Origin: Promicromonospora sukumoe 327MFSha3.1
Lineage (GTDB): Bacteria; Actinomycetota; Actinomycetes; Actinomycetales; Cellulomonadaceae
DNA: 64,000 nucleotides
Assembly (NCBI RefSeq): GCF_000385135.1
Contig: NZ_ARQM01000013.1
Coordinates: 248,001-312,000 of the forward strand
Reading direction: 5' to 3'
Shown: positions 1 to 7,540 of the stretch, in pieces
Position numbering within the stretch: position 1 is the first letter of the stretch
Layout of the letters: each line of letters begins with the position of its first letter
Made by a program: the position numbers and the translations under genes
The notes under the pieces: generated by a model
What the model saw: the letters and a program-made list of their open reading frames with translations, nothing else
Told to the model about the DNA's origin: nothing
Databases searched by the model: none

Positions 1-698
1 TCGGTCCTGGCGGTCGAGTCGCCGTAGAGCTTGAACGCGGCGCGGGTGACGACGTCGGGCACGGTGTGGTCCTCCTGGCCGGAGACCAGCAGGAGCGGTC
101 CCCGCTCGGTGTTGGCGGTGTTCACCTGGGCGGGCGAGTTCTTGGTGAAGTTCGCGAAGGCGGCCTCGAACAGCGGGCGGGCCGGCGACGGGATGGTGTA
201 GCGGTCGAAGAGGTCGTCGGACTCCTGGCGGGAGACGGCGTTGCCGAACCCGTACCGGAACTGGTCCGCGGTCAGGGACACCGCCCGGCGCTTGTTGGCC
301 GGGTTGCCCAGGGCCGGGAGGCCAGAGCGCAGCTGGGCGAACGGCAGGGGCTTGACGCCCTTGATCTGGGCCGGGTCGATGGCGATACCGGCGATGCCGT
401 ATCCCTGGCCGAGGAGCTTCTGGGTGATCAGGCCGCCGAAGGAGTGGCCGATGATCACGGGCGCTGTGTCCAGGCCGTCGATGATCGCGGCGTAGTGGTC
501 GACGATCTGGTCGATGCCGATGTCGGCGACGGCCTGCGGGTTGTTCCGGGCGGCCTGGATGGTCGTGGCCTCGTTCGGCCAGCCCGGGGCGACCGGTGCG
601 AAGCCCTCGCGCTCGTACAGGTCGACCCACGGCTGCCACGAGGATGCGTGGAGCCAGAGGCCGTGGATGAAGACGATGGGGGTGCGGGTGGTGGTCAT
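1..698 (-). CDS. alpha/beta hydrolase, 3' end outside window
   Basis: Reading leftward from an ATG at 698, 232 residues are visible before the window edge. The start MTTTRTPIVFIHGLW leads straight into the first beta strand and the oxyanion-hole HG motif. The nucleophile elbow GHSFGG places the catalytic Ser at about residue 86, and SGQEDHTVPD near residues 206-215 is the usual place of the catalytic Asp. The catalytic His would lie beyond the edge. The family hydrolyses esters, epoxides or related small molecules in the cytoplasm; no signal peptide is visible. It is divergent from the LuxR-type regulator at 935, which may control it. The substrate cannot be told from sequence. Confidence 0.85.
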   Translation of the reverse strand, partial: MTTTRTPIVFIHGLWLHASSWQPWVDLYEREGFAPVAPGWPNEATTIQAARNNPQAVADIGIDQIVDHYAAIIDGLDTAPVIIGHSFGGLITQKLLGQGYGIAGIAIDPAQIKGVKPLPFAQLRSGLPALGNPANKRRAVSLTADQFRYGFGNAVSRQESDDLFDRYTIPSPARPLFEAAFANFTKNSPAQVNTANTERGPLLLVSGQEDHTVPDVVTRAAFKLYGDSTART

Positions 699-934
699 CG
701 GACTTTCCCTTCGGTGAGGGCCGCCGTTCGCGGCCCGGTTGTTTCTGACACCTGAAGGTTCGTCCGACAGTCGGGTCGTGAGGATCTGTCGAACGACCTA
801 ATGCGCGCCGGTGCAGTCAGGGCAGTCGTCCGACGCCGAGCCGGGGTCGTATGCGGTTGCGCCCGTCCCCGACCTCGCGGTCATCACCCGCAGAAGCGCT
901 GCCGCTCGGGCCGTGCGCCTGGGAGAATCACGGC

Positions 935-3634
935 GTGGAAGAGCACCTTGTCGGGCGGGACGACGAACTTGCGCGTCTGGACGATCTGCTGGCGGGCCCA
1001 GGTGGGGCGCTGGTCCTACGGGGCGGTCCGGGGGTCGGCAAGAGCACGCTCCTGGACCGGGTCGTTCGCGGCGCGGCCGAGCGTGAGGTGCGCACGGTGC
1101 AGGCGATCGGCGCCGAGGCCGAGACCGGGCTGCCCTACGCCGGGCTGCACCAGGTGCTGTACCCGCTGGCACGGGCACTGGACGGCATGGACCCAGAGCA
1201 CACGCGGGTGCTGCGCAGCGTGCTGGACGGTCGCCAGGAGGACCGGCCCACCGGCGCGCTCCAGCTCGCCGTGGCGGTCCTCGACCTGCTGACGGTCTCC
1301 GCCGGCAACGGCGGGCTGCTGGTGGCCGCGGACGACGCGCAGTGGTTCGACGCACCGAGCGCGGACGTGCTGGCGATCGTGGCCCGGCGCCTGCCCGGCT
1401 CACCGGTCCACCTGGTCCTCGCCGCCCGTGACGACGCCGCGTCCGCGTTCGACACCGCTGGACTGCCCGAGTTGGTCGTGGGTCCCCTCGGCCCCGGTGC
1501 AGCCGCGGCCCTGCTCGACGAGACGCATCCCGCGCTGGACGCCGCCCTGCGCCAGCAGGTCCTCGACGAGGCCGACGGCAACGCCCTCGCCCTGGTCGAG
1601 CTGCCCCGTGGTGCCGGTTCGGTGGCCGGGACGGCGTCTGGCACGACGCTGGCGCTACCGCGCCGCCTGGAGCGTCTCTACGCCGAGCGGCTCGATCGGG
1701 TGCCCGCACCGGAGCGCGAGGAACTGCTGCGTGCGGCTCTGGACGGCGTGACCGCGGGCCGCGGGGCGGCGCGCGGCGGGGGTCGGTACACCGTCGACGA
1801 GTCCCCGGCCGCGGCACGTGAGGCGCTGGTCCGCCTCGATCCCGCCTCCGGGGCCTGGGCGTTCGCGCACCCGCTGGTGCGGTCCGCGGTGGTGTCGGCG
1901 GCGACCGCCAGGGAACGGCACGCGGCCCATCTCTACCTGGCCCGCTGGCACGTGCACGACGTGCAGCGCCGTGCGCTGCACCTCGCCGCGGGCACAGTCG
2001 ATCCCGACGAGGACGCCGCGGCGGTGATCGAGGCCGCTGCGCGCCTGGCCACCGCCCAGGGCGCGGCCGCGACCGCCGTCGGGCTGCTCCAGCGCGCCGC
2101 TGAGCTGAGCGAACGCGCACCGGAACGGGCACGGCGCCTGGCGGACGCCTCGTTCCTGGCAGGCCAGGCCGGCCTGCTGCGACAGGCCGAACAGCTCGTG
2201 GACCGCTCGACCACGGACTCCCCGGCGTCCCTGATCACCGGCGCGTACGTCTCCCTGTACCAGGACGGCGACGTCACCACGACCTCCCGGCTGGTCCTGG
2301 CCGCCCTCGACGAGGCCGATCAGACCGACGACGCGACCCTGGACCGCATGGTCAACCTGCAGCTCGCGATCGGCCAGTTCTCGCTCGACCCGGAGCTGTG
2401 GCGGCGTACGGACGCGATCGTGGACCGGCACTCTGCCCGGCTGCCCGAGACCACCCGGATCTACCGCGACACCTGGGGCGACGTCGCCCGCCGTGGCCAG
2501 GGCGCACGCGCTCGGCTCGACACAGCCTTCGCCACGCTCGGACAGGGCGAGCCATGGGACGTCATGCGCCTGGGCGTGGCGGCGTTCTACGTCGATGCCC
2601 TGCCCGAGTACCGGCCGTTCGTACGCCGAATGGTCGAGCGCGAGGAGGAGTCCGGCGCGGCAGGCAACGTCATGACGCTGCTCCAGCTGGTCATGCTCGA
2701 CCAGATCGACTCCGGGAGCTGGGACGAGGCCGAGACCACCGGGCAGCGCGGGCTGGCGCTGACCCGCGAGCACGGTTACGGCCTGTTCGGACAGCAGTTC
2801 CGTGCCTTCCTCGCCTACGTCGCCGCCGCACGCGGACGCGACGAGGAAGCACAGCGCTACCTGGCCGAGGTCGAGCGGTGGGCCCGGCCGCGCCGGGTCG
2901 GGTTCCTGGTCGAATGGGTCGAGACGGTCAACGCCGTCCTCGCCGCAGGCCGGGGCGACTTCGAGTCCGCCTGGGTGTACGCCACCGGCGTTTCCTCCCC
3001 CGGTGAGCTGCGCCCCTACTCCCACCAGGCCCCGCGCATGCTGTGGGCGCTCGTCGAAGCCGCAGTGCACACCGGCCGCACCGCCGACGCCGTCCGCCAC
3101 GCCCAGGCCGCGACCGAGATGGGGCTGGCAGACCTCTCACCTCGCACCGCCATGCTCACCGACGCCGCTACGGCCGCAACGACCGACGACGAGAGCCTCG
3201 TCCGCGAGCTCTACGAGCGGGCAGTGTCCTGCTCTGCGGCATCCGAGTTCCCGTTCGACGGCGCACGCATCCAGCTCGCCTACGGCATGTGGCTGCGCCG
3301 CGTACGGAGTACCACAACTGCCCGGGAGATGCTGACTCGGGCACTGGACACCTTCACAGCGCTCGGTGCCGAGCCCTGGGCCGAACGAACCCGCCAGGAG
3401 CTGCGCGCCGCCGGCACCGTCATCCGCCAGGCCGACGCGAGCGCGGGCCTGACCGCACAGGAACGCCAGGTCGCCGAGCTCGCCGCCCGCGGACTGAGCA
3501 ATAAGGAGATCGGCGCCCAGCTGTTCCTCTCGCCCCGTACCGTGGGCGCGCACCTCTACCGCATCTATCCCAAGCTGGGCATCACCTCTCGCGCCTCGCT
3601 GCGCGACGCGCTGTCTACCGGCGCTGACGCCTGA
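935..3634 (+). CDS. LAL-type LuxR family transcriptional regulator
   Basis: This 899-residue protein has the layout of large ATP-binding LuxR (MalT-like) regulators. An N-terminal AAA-type NTPase carries Walker A GGPGVGKST at about residues 31-39 and Walker B LLVAADDAQW near 130. A long helical, TPR-like middle follows, then a C-terminal LuxR HTH of about 60 residues (LTAQERQVAELAARGLSNKE, then SPRTVGAHLYRIYPKLG). Proteins of this kind bind an inducer and ATP, oligomerise and activate transcription. The GTG at 935 is preferred because the NTPase domain begins at once and a GGGAGA ribosome-binding stretch precedes it; the reading frame is open from 851. It lies between two alpha/beta hydrolase genes, its likely targets by proximity. 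The inducer is unknown. Confidence 0.9.
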   Translation: MEEHLVGRDDELARLDDLLAGPGGALVLRGGPGVGKSTLLDRVVRGAAEREVRTVQAIGAEAETGLPYAGLHQVLYPLARALDGMDPEHTRVLRSVLDGRQEDRPTGALQLAVAVLDLLTVSAGNGGLLVAADDAQWFDAPSADVLAIVARRLPGSPVHLVLAARDDAASAFDTAGLPELVVGPLGPGAAAALLDETHPALDAALRQQVLDEADGNALALVELPRGAGSVAGTASGTTLALPRRLERLYAERLDRVPAPEREELLRAALDGVTAGRGAARGGGRYTVDESPAAAREALVRLDPASGAWAFAHPLVRSAVVSAATARERHAAHLYLARWHVHDVQRRALHLAAGTVDPDEDAAAVIEAAARLATAQGAAATAVGLLQRAAELSERAPERARRLADASFLAGQAGLLRQAEQLVDRSTTDSPASLITGAYVSLYQDGDVTTTSRLVLAALDEADQTDDATLDRMVNLQLAIGQFSLDPELWRRTDAIVDRHSARLPETTRIYRDTWGDVARRGQGARARLDTAFATLGQGEPWDVMRLGVAAFYVDALPEYRPFVRRMVEREEESGAAGNVMTLLQLVMLDQIDSGSWDEAETTGQRGLALTREHGYGLFGQQFRAFLAYVAAARGRDEEAQRYLAEVERWARPRRVGFLVEWVETVNAVLAAGRGDFESAWVYATGVSSPGELRPYSHQAPRMLWALVEAAVHTGRTADAVRHAQAATEMGLADLSPRTAMLTDAATAATTDDESLVRELYERAVSCSAASEFPFDGARIQLAYGMWLRRVRSTTTAREMLTRALDTFTALGAEPWAERTRQELRAAGTVIRQADASAGLTAQERQVAELAARGLSNKEIGAQLFLSPRTVGAHLYRIYPKLGITSRASLRDALSTGADA

Positions 3635-3678
3635 GTCCCCTTCACGACGACCGTCCAGAGGGGCGGGTACTGCAAGGA

Positions 3679-3719
3679 GAGCCGGGTCGGCCCCGCACCA
3701 CGTGGGGCCGACCCGGCTC
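3679..3719. terminator. bidirectional hairpin between convergent genes
   Basis: A GC-rich inverted repeat has 16-bp perfect arms at 3679-3694 and 3704-3719. It lies between the stop of the LuxR-type regulator and the stop of the convergent alpha/beta hydrolase. There is no T-tract, so it is a hairpin-type end signal rather than a textbook intrinsic terminator. Confidence 0.6.
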
Positions 3720-3734
3720 CTCCGGGAGGAGGGC

Positions 3735-4577
3735 TCAGCGCGTCGCGCGGTCCGCCCGCAGGATGGTCGAGGTCACGACGTCCGGTCGGGCGATCATCGA
3801 CAGGTGACCGGCGTCCACCGTCGTGACCTTGGCCCCGGCACGCTCGGCCATGAACCGCTGCAGGTCCGGCGAGACGATCCGGTCCTGAGTACCCAGGACG
3901 TACCAGGACGGCAGCGTCTTCCACGCCGGTTCAGCGGACGGCTCGGCCAGCGCGGCCGCCGCCAGGGGACGCTGCGAGGCCAGCAGCTGCGCCTGGGTCA
4001 GCCGGGGCAGACCATTGGCGAACACCTGCGGGAACACGGCGTCCTTCAGGTAGAGGTCGACGTTCCCCTCCGGAGCACCAGGGTTGGCAACCACGTCGAA
4101 CAACTGAGTCGGGTCGACCGGGCCCTGACGCCCCAGCAGGTCCGTCAGGCTCTCGCCCGCGTCGGGCACGAACGCATCGATGTAGACCAGGGCCTTCACG
4201 TCCGGGTCGCTCAGGGCCGCGTCCGTGATGACCGCACCACCGTAGGAGTGACCGACCAGGATCACCGGACCGTCAGTGCGCTCCTGCAGGTACGCGTCCA
4301 GTGCGGCCGAGTCCGAGCTCAGCGAGCGAAGCGGGTTGGCGAACTCCAGCACCGGGTAGCCCGCCACGTGCAGAGCGGTACCGACCGCGGCGAAGCCGCC
4401 CGCGTCGGCCCACGCACCGTGCACCAGCACGACCGTCGGCTTGGCCGCCGTGTCACGCGCCTGCGAGGTCTCGGCGGTCGCGGTCGCCAGACCCCCACCA
4501 CCGAGCAGGAGCAGGAAGGCCGTCAGGATCGCCAGCGCGCTCGTACGCCACCGCGATCCACGGGACATCTTGTTCAT
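3735..4577 (-). CDS. secreted alpha/beta hydrolase
   Basis: This 280-residue protein starts at the ATG at 4577, preceded by GGAGAAGACG. Only this start gives a clean export signal: MNKMSRGSRWR, a hydrophobic run (ALAILTAFLLLL) and an Ala-rich cleavage region near residues 30-35. The longer open frame upstream to 4754 lacks signal-peptide features. Mature-domain motifs are the oxyanion HG (LVHGAW), nucleophile elbow GHSYGGAV with Ser at about 111, and a C-terminal DAGHLSM with the catalytic His near 258. The family includes esterases and hydrolases related to pyrethroid-hydrolase and salicylate-esterase types. The gene converges on the LuxR-type regulator. Substrate unknown. Confidence 0.85.
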   Translation of the reverse strand: MNKMSRGSRWRTSALAILTAFLLLLGGGGLATATAETSQARDTAAKPTVVLVHGAWADAGGFAAVGTALHVAGYPVLEFANPLRSLSSDSAALDAYLQERTDGPVILVGHSYGGAVITDAALSDPDVKALVYIDAFVPDAGESLTDLLGRQGPVDPTQLFDVVANPGAPEGNVDLYLKDAVFPQVFANGLPRLTQAQLLASQRPLAAAALAEPSAEPAWKTLPSWYVLGTQDRIVSPDLQRFMAERAGAKVTTVDAGHLSMIARPDVVTSTILRADRATR

Positions 4578-4900
4578 CGTCTTCTCCGAACTCTCAGGAA
4601 CTATCGGCACCGGATGTGCCAGAACCAGAGTCGTTCGAACGTCATGTACCGAGGATCTGCCAGATGACTGCATCGGCGTAGGTACTTCGCATGGCGCTGA
4701 TGCCCCGCCGGGCTCCCGCCCAGTTCGTCCCGGGCGATTTCGTCCCCAGTACACCGGGATGGAGCCAGCGGTTAGGGCCTCGATAGGTGACTCGGCACCG
4801 TCAGCGGGATCACACCTGAGCAGCTCTCCGAAGCGGAATGAGCGGTCCCCACGAGTGTTGTACCGGACGACAGAACAGCACTAGAGCCCGGAGGAAATCC
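4578..4900. other. divergent intergenic region, hydrolase / dps
   Basis: About 320 bases separate the divergent starts of the secreted hydrolase and dps. No ORF here is convincing. The end next to dps must hold its promoter; a TTGTAC-like -35 near 4858 is visible but its -10 is poor. Nothing else was recognised. Confidence 0.4.
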
Positions 4901-5389
4901 ATGAGTACGGTGGACACCATTCCGACGACGGCGAGCGACCCCACGGCCGCCGCCGCGGTCGCCCAGTTCCTGTCGCCCGTCGTTCTGCGGCTGCAGGCGC
5001 TCACGGTCAACGGCAAGCAGGCCCATTGGCACGTCCGGGGCAGCAACTTCGTCGGGGTGCACGAGCTTCTCGACGACATCGTGACGCATGCGGGCGACTT
5101 CGCGGACGCCGCCGCGGAGCGGATCGTCGCGCTCGGGCTGCCCATCGACGCACGCCTCAGTACGGTCGCGCGGACAGTCCCCACTACTGCCGTGCCGGCC
5201 GGCTTCACTCAGTCGACGAAGATCATCGCCGACGTGGTCGCCGAGATCGACGTGGTCCTGGCCGACGTGCGTGCTGCGATCGACGGCCTGGACGCAATCG
5301 ACTCCGCCAGTCAGGATGTCGCGATCGAGATAATGCGCGGCCTTGAGAAGGACCGCTGGTTCCTGCTGGCGCACAACACGACCGACTGA
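4901..5389 (+). CDS. dps: Dps family ferritin-like DNA-protection protein
   Basis: This 162-residue protein starts at the ATG at 4901, placed by a strong GGAGGAAATCC ribosome-binding site. Dps proteins form 12-subunit shells that oxidise Fe(II) with peroxide, store iron and often bind DNA, protecting the chromosome during stress and starvation. The inter-subunit ferroxidase set is complete with canonical spacing: His42, His54, Asp58, Asp69 and Glu73, around AHWHVRGSNF and HELLDD. The N-terminal tail is short and has no obvious Lys/Arg DNA-binding extension, so direct DNA binding is uncertain. A perfect hairpin follows the gene, suggesting a single-gene transcript. Confidence 0.92.
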   Translation: MSTVDTIPTTASDPTAAAAVAQFLSPVVLRLQALTVNGKQAHWHVRGSNFVGVHELLDDIVTHAGDFADAAAERIVALGLPIDARLSTVARTVPTTAVPAGFTQSTKIIADVVAEIDVVLADVRAAIDGLDAIDSASQDVAIEIMRGLEKDRWFLLAHNTTD

Positions 5390-5408
5390 TCATGCCGCAT
5401 GCCGAAGC

Positions 5409-5440
5409 GTACGGGGCACTGCCAGCCCGGTGCCCCGTAC
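5409..5440 (+). terminator. hairpin terminator after dps
   Basis: Perfect 11-bp arms (GTACGGGGCAC and its complement) surround a 10-base loop, 20 bases past the dps stop codon. No T-tract follows. Confidence 0.65.
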
Positions 5441-5735
5441 ACGTCGGCCTAGCCGCGCCCGCAGGCTCTGAATTCTGGCTGCGTGGATCCTGAGGCCTCA
5501 GCACTGAGCCTGATTGCGTGTCGCCCGAATCCAGGAGCAACCTCCCTGGACATCGCACCAAGATCGGGACTTCTCGTGGTTGGGCATTCGCTCACGGTCC
5601 TGACCGAAGACCGCGTCCGTGCGAGAGCGGCGGTCGCACTACGCCGCGCCGTCAACCGCAGACCTTCCGTGACCTGTAATTCAGTGACACTGCCAAAGCC
5701 CTCACCCGGCGCCGCGAGCCGCGAGCCGCGGAAGG
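5441..5735. other. intergenic stretch without a supported gene
   Basis: Between the dps terminator and the small ORF remnant at 5736 I see no ORF with family features, no RNA gene and no clear repeat. Short open frames here lack ribosome-binding sites and typical codon use. Confidence 0.4.
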
Positions 5736-5879
5736 CTACTGCTTCGTGATGGCCGCAGCCACCTTCTCTATGGCAACACGCACCTTGTGCAGGCTCCCGT
5801 CCGGACTGTCGAGGGACTCACGATAGGCGTGAACGTCCACGTCATACGTCAACGCAGTAACGGGGCCAAACGGGCCATC
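5736..5879 (-). pseudogene. 3' part of a small ORF split by the IS3 element
   Basis: These 47 codons plus a TAG stop read in the same frame as the fragment at 7153-7269 when the IS element is removed. The sequence (YDVDVHAYRESLDSPDG, then HKVRVAIEKVAAAITKQ) looks like a real protein C-terminus. I do not recognise the family. The rejoined ORF would be about 86 residues. The in-frame joining and a ribosome-binding site on the other half are the evidence; a one-in-three chance match of frame is the main caveat. Confidence 0.45.
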
Positions 5880-5904
5880 GGGACTGCTGCACCGATAGGT
5901 GACA
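5880..5904. repeat. left terminal inverted repeat of the IS3 element
   Basis: The 25 bases match the reverse complement of 7128-7152 at 24 positions. This end lies downstream of orfB. Confidence 0.85.
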
Positions 5905-5911
5905 GGGTTTC

Positions 5912-6784
5912 TCAGGCGGCGAGTGCGACCTGAGTGGTCATGATTGCTTCGTACTCGATCGGGGTCAATCGTCCCAGGCGGGTCTGGCGGCGGCGTCGGT
6001 GATAGGTCCGCTCGATCCAGGTGATGATCGCGATCCGGAGGTCTTCCCGGGTGGCCCATCGTTTGCGGTCCAGGACGTTCTTCTGCAGCAGCGCGAAGAA
6101 GGACTCCATGGCGGCGTTGTCCCCGGCGGAGGCGACCTGGCCCATCGATCCGACGAGGTCATGGGTGCGCAGCGCGGCCAGGAATTTCCGGGACCTGAAC
6201 TGCGATCCGCGGTCGGTGTGGACCACGCACCCGGCCACGTGTGAGCCCTCGATCCGACGTCTGGCGACCGCGGAGTTCAGGGCGTTAACGGCCAGCGAGG
6301 ACTTCATGCGGTCGCTGATCGAGTAGCCCACGATCCGGTTGGAGTAGACGTCCTTGATCGCGCAGAGGTAGAGCTTGCCCTCGCTCGTGGCGTGCTCGGT
6401 GATGTCCGACAACCACAAGGTATTCGACTGGGCAGCGGTGAAGTCCCGGTTGACAAGGTCGTCGTGCGCCGGCGGTCCTGGGCGCTTGCCGTTCTTGCCA
6501 CGTTTCTTGCCGAACACGCTCCACCACCCGTTTCTGGTGCAGATCCGCCACGCGGTCCGGTCCGCCATGCTCTGGCCGGCCTGGCGTGCTTCGTCGACCA
6601 GCAGACGGTGACCGAACTCGGGGTCGTCGCGGTGGGCGTCGAACAACGCGTTCGCGCGATACGCCCCCGCGACCTCGGCACTGGTGATCGGGTGGCGTAG
6701 CCACCGGCAGTAGGGCTGTCTGGCGAGCTTGAGGACCCGGCACGTCACCGTCACGGGGATCCCCACGCCGGCGAGCTCTGTCAC
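5912..6784 (-). CDS. IS3-family transposase OrfB, DDE catalytic part
   Basis: The 290 codons counted from the GTG at 6784 hold an N-terminal HTH_21-like region followed by the retroviral-integrase-type core. The catalytic triad is visible: Asp in LWLSDITEH, Asp in VHTDRGSQF, and Glu in DNAAMESFF. In IS3 elements OrfB is normally made as the C-terminal part of an OrfAB fusion through a -1 frameshift. Here the frame stays open upstream from 6784 back to the slippery site at 6799-6805, giving a fused stretch LPGKRLYPLVTELAG. An independent GTG start overlapping the orfA stop (GTGA) is the alternative. No frameshift or internal stop is seen, so the element may be active. Confidence 0.92.
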   Translation of the reverse strand: MTELAGVGIPVTVTCRVLKLARQPYCRWLRHPITSAEVAGAYRANALFDAHRDDPEFGHRLLVDEARQAGQSMADRTAWRICTRNGWWSVFGKKRGKNGKRPGPPAHDDLVNRDFTAAQSNTLWLSDITEHATSEGKLYLCAIKDVYSNRIVGYSISDRMKSSLAVNALNSAVARRRIEGSHVAGCVVHTDRGSQFRSRKFLAALRTHDLVGSMGQVASAGDNAAMESFFALLQKNVLDRKRWATREDLRIAIITWIERTYHRRRRQTRLGRLTPIEYEAIMTTQVALAA

Positions 6785-7083
6785 GAGCGGGTAGAGCCTT
6801 TTCCCGGCAGCTGCGCCTGGGAGAGGTAGGCGGCCGCGCGGCGCAGGACCTCGTTCTCCTGTTCCAGCAGCCGGTTGCGCCGCCGCAGCTCACGCAGCTC
6901 GGCCGACTCGGAAGAGGTCACACCAGGCCGGGTGCCTTCTTCGACATCGGCGGCGTGCAGCCAGTTGCGCAGGCAGGACTCCGAGATGCCGAAGTCCTTC
7001 GCGACCTGCCGGATCGGAGCCTGTCCACGGCGGGCGACGGCCACGACGTCCTCGCGGAACTCTTTGGGGTGGGGTCTGGGCAC
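6781..7083 (-). CDS. IS3-family transposase OrfA, HTH and leucine zipper
   Basis: This 100-residue protein has an N-terminal HTH_Tnp_1 domain (PHPKEFREDVVAVARR, then VAKDFGISESCLRNWL) that binds the terminal repeats, and a heptad coiled coil near the C-terminus (ELRELRRRNRLLEQENEVL) for multimerisation. The GTG at 7083 is chosen because the ribosome-binding stretch GGAAGG lies 9 bases upstream and the protein then begins VPRPHPKEF, as related OrfA proteins do. An ATG at 7092 is too close to that site. The last codons contain the in-frame slippery heptamer that sends some ribosomes into orfB. Confidence 0.9.
   Translation of the reverse strand: MPRPHPKEFREDVVAVARRGQAPIRQVAKDFGISESCLRNWLHAADVEEGTRPGVTSSESAELRELRRRNRLLEQENEVLRRAAAYLSQAQLPGKGSTRS
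6799..6805 (-). promoter_or_regulatory. programmed -1 frameshift heptamer GGGAAAA
   Basis: On the minus strand the heptamer reads G GGA AAA in the orfA frame, the X XXY YYZ pattern for tandem slippage. Shifting back one base leads directly into the orfB frame with no stop codon before the orfB body. This would give the OrfAB transposase. Confidence 0.75.
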
Positions 7084-7127
7084 GGTGAACATCCTTCCAG
7101 CAGTGCCTGTCGGCACCACAAGTCAGT

Positions 7128-7152
7128 TGTCACCTATTGGTGCAGCAGTCCC
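7128..7152. repeat. right terminal inverted repeat of the IS3 element
   Basis: This is the partner of 5880-5904 with one mismatch. It lies upstream of orfA and is likely to overlap the element's own promoter. Confidence 0.85.
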
Positions 7153-7269
7153 GTCGTTCTCAGCGTGGTCGTCCATGGGCGTCAGGTGTGCGTGGCACAC
7201 CTGCCGTCCAAGCGCGCTCGTACGCGCACGTCGCCACCTAATGCGTGGCACGATCCGTGGCATTTTCAT
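7153..7269 (-). pseudogene. 5' part of a small ORF split by the IS3 element
   Basis: An ATG at 7269, preceded by GAAGGG, opens 39 codons (MKMPRIVPRIRWRRARTS, then QVCHAHLTPMDDHAEN) that run into the IS right end. They continue in frame at 5879 beyond the IS left end. The joined product of about 86 residues is of unknown function. It lies just downstream of the tRNA-Ala terminator. Confidence 0.45.
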
Positions 7270-7299
7270 GGGCCGCCCTTCGTCGTGGCGGTCCGGCAA

Positions 7300-7342
7300 G
7301 AAACAAGAAAGCCGCTGACCTGGTGTGATACCAGTTCAGCGG
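7300..7342 (-). terminator. intrinsic terminator of tRNA-Ala
   Basis: On the minus strand a 13-bp stem (GCCGCTGA-ACTGG against CCAGG-TCAGCGGC, arms within 7311-7342) is followed by a T-rich tract TTTCTTGTTTC. It lies 12 bases past the tRNA 3' end. It is the only classical hairpin-plus-T terminator in this part of the window. Confidence 0.85.
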
Positions 7343-7353
7343 CCCTCTGTCGG

Positions 7354-7426
7354 TGGAGCTAGGGGGATTCGAACCCCCGACCTTCTCATTGCGAACGAGA
7401 CGCGCTACCAACTGCGCCATAGCCCC
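7354..7426 (-). tRNA. tRNA-Ala (anticodon CGC)
   Basis: The 73-nt cloverleaf reads from GGGGCTATGGCGCAG to TAGCTCC-A. The acceptor stem pairs fully with one G-T, the D arm is GCGC...GCGC, and the T arm holds GGTTCGAATCC. The anticodon loop TTCGCAA gives CGC, which reads GCG. CCA is not encoded; the bases after the discriminator A are CCG. Confidence 0.95.
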
Positions 7427-7477
7427 TCGGACTGCAGAAGACTAGCACTTCACCGCCCCGACTCCGCAACTCGATCG

Positions 7478-7517
7478 GGTGTCGCGCGGGTCACGAACGC
7501 GTGACCCGCGCGACACC
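7478..7517. terminator. perfect 17-bp hairpin downstream of the sepX-like gene
   Basis: Arms at 7478-7494 and 7501-7517 are perfectly complementary with a 6-base loop. It follows the stop of the minus-strand gene at 7541 and precedes the tRNA gene. No T-tract on either side. Confidence 0.6.
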
Positions 7518-7540
7518 GACCAGCAGGATCAGCTGGCAGG

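Larger units (their letters stand above)
5880..7152 (-). mobile_element. IS3-family insertion sequence, about 1273 bp
   Basis: The element has two overlapping ORFs, orfA and orfB, in the -1 frame arrangement typical of IS3, and 25-bp terminal inverted repeats with one mismatch at 5880-5904 and 7128-7152 (inner sequence TGCTGCACC...TAGGTGACA). The transposase looks intact. The flanking trinucleotides are ATC on the left and GTC on the right, so no perfect target duplication remains; read on the minus strand they are GAC and GAT, differing by one base. It splits a small ORF and lies about 200 bases from tRNA-Ala. Confidence 0.9.

Noticed and set aside
5880-7152. A perfect target-site duplication around the IS3 element.
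   Set aside because: The flanking triplets are ATC and GTC; they match at two of three positions only, so no duplication is claimed.
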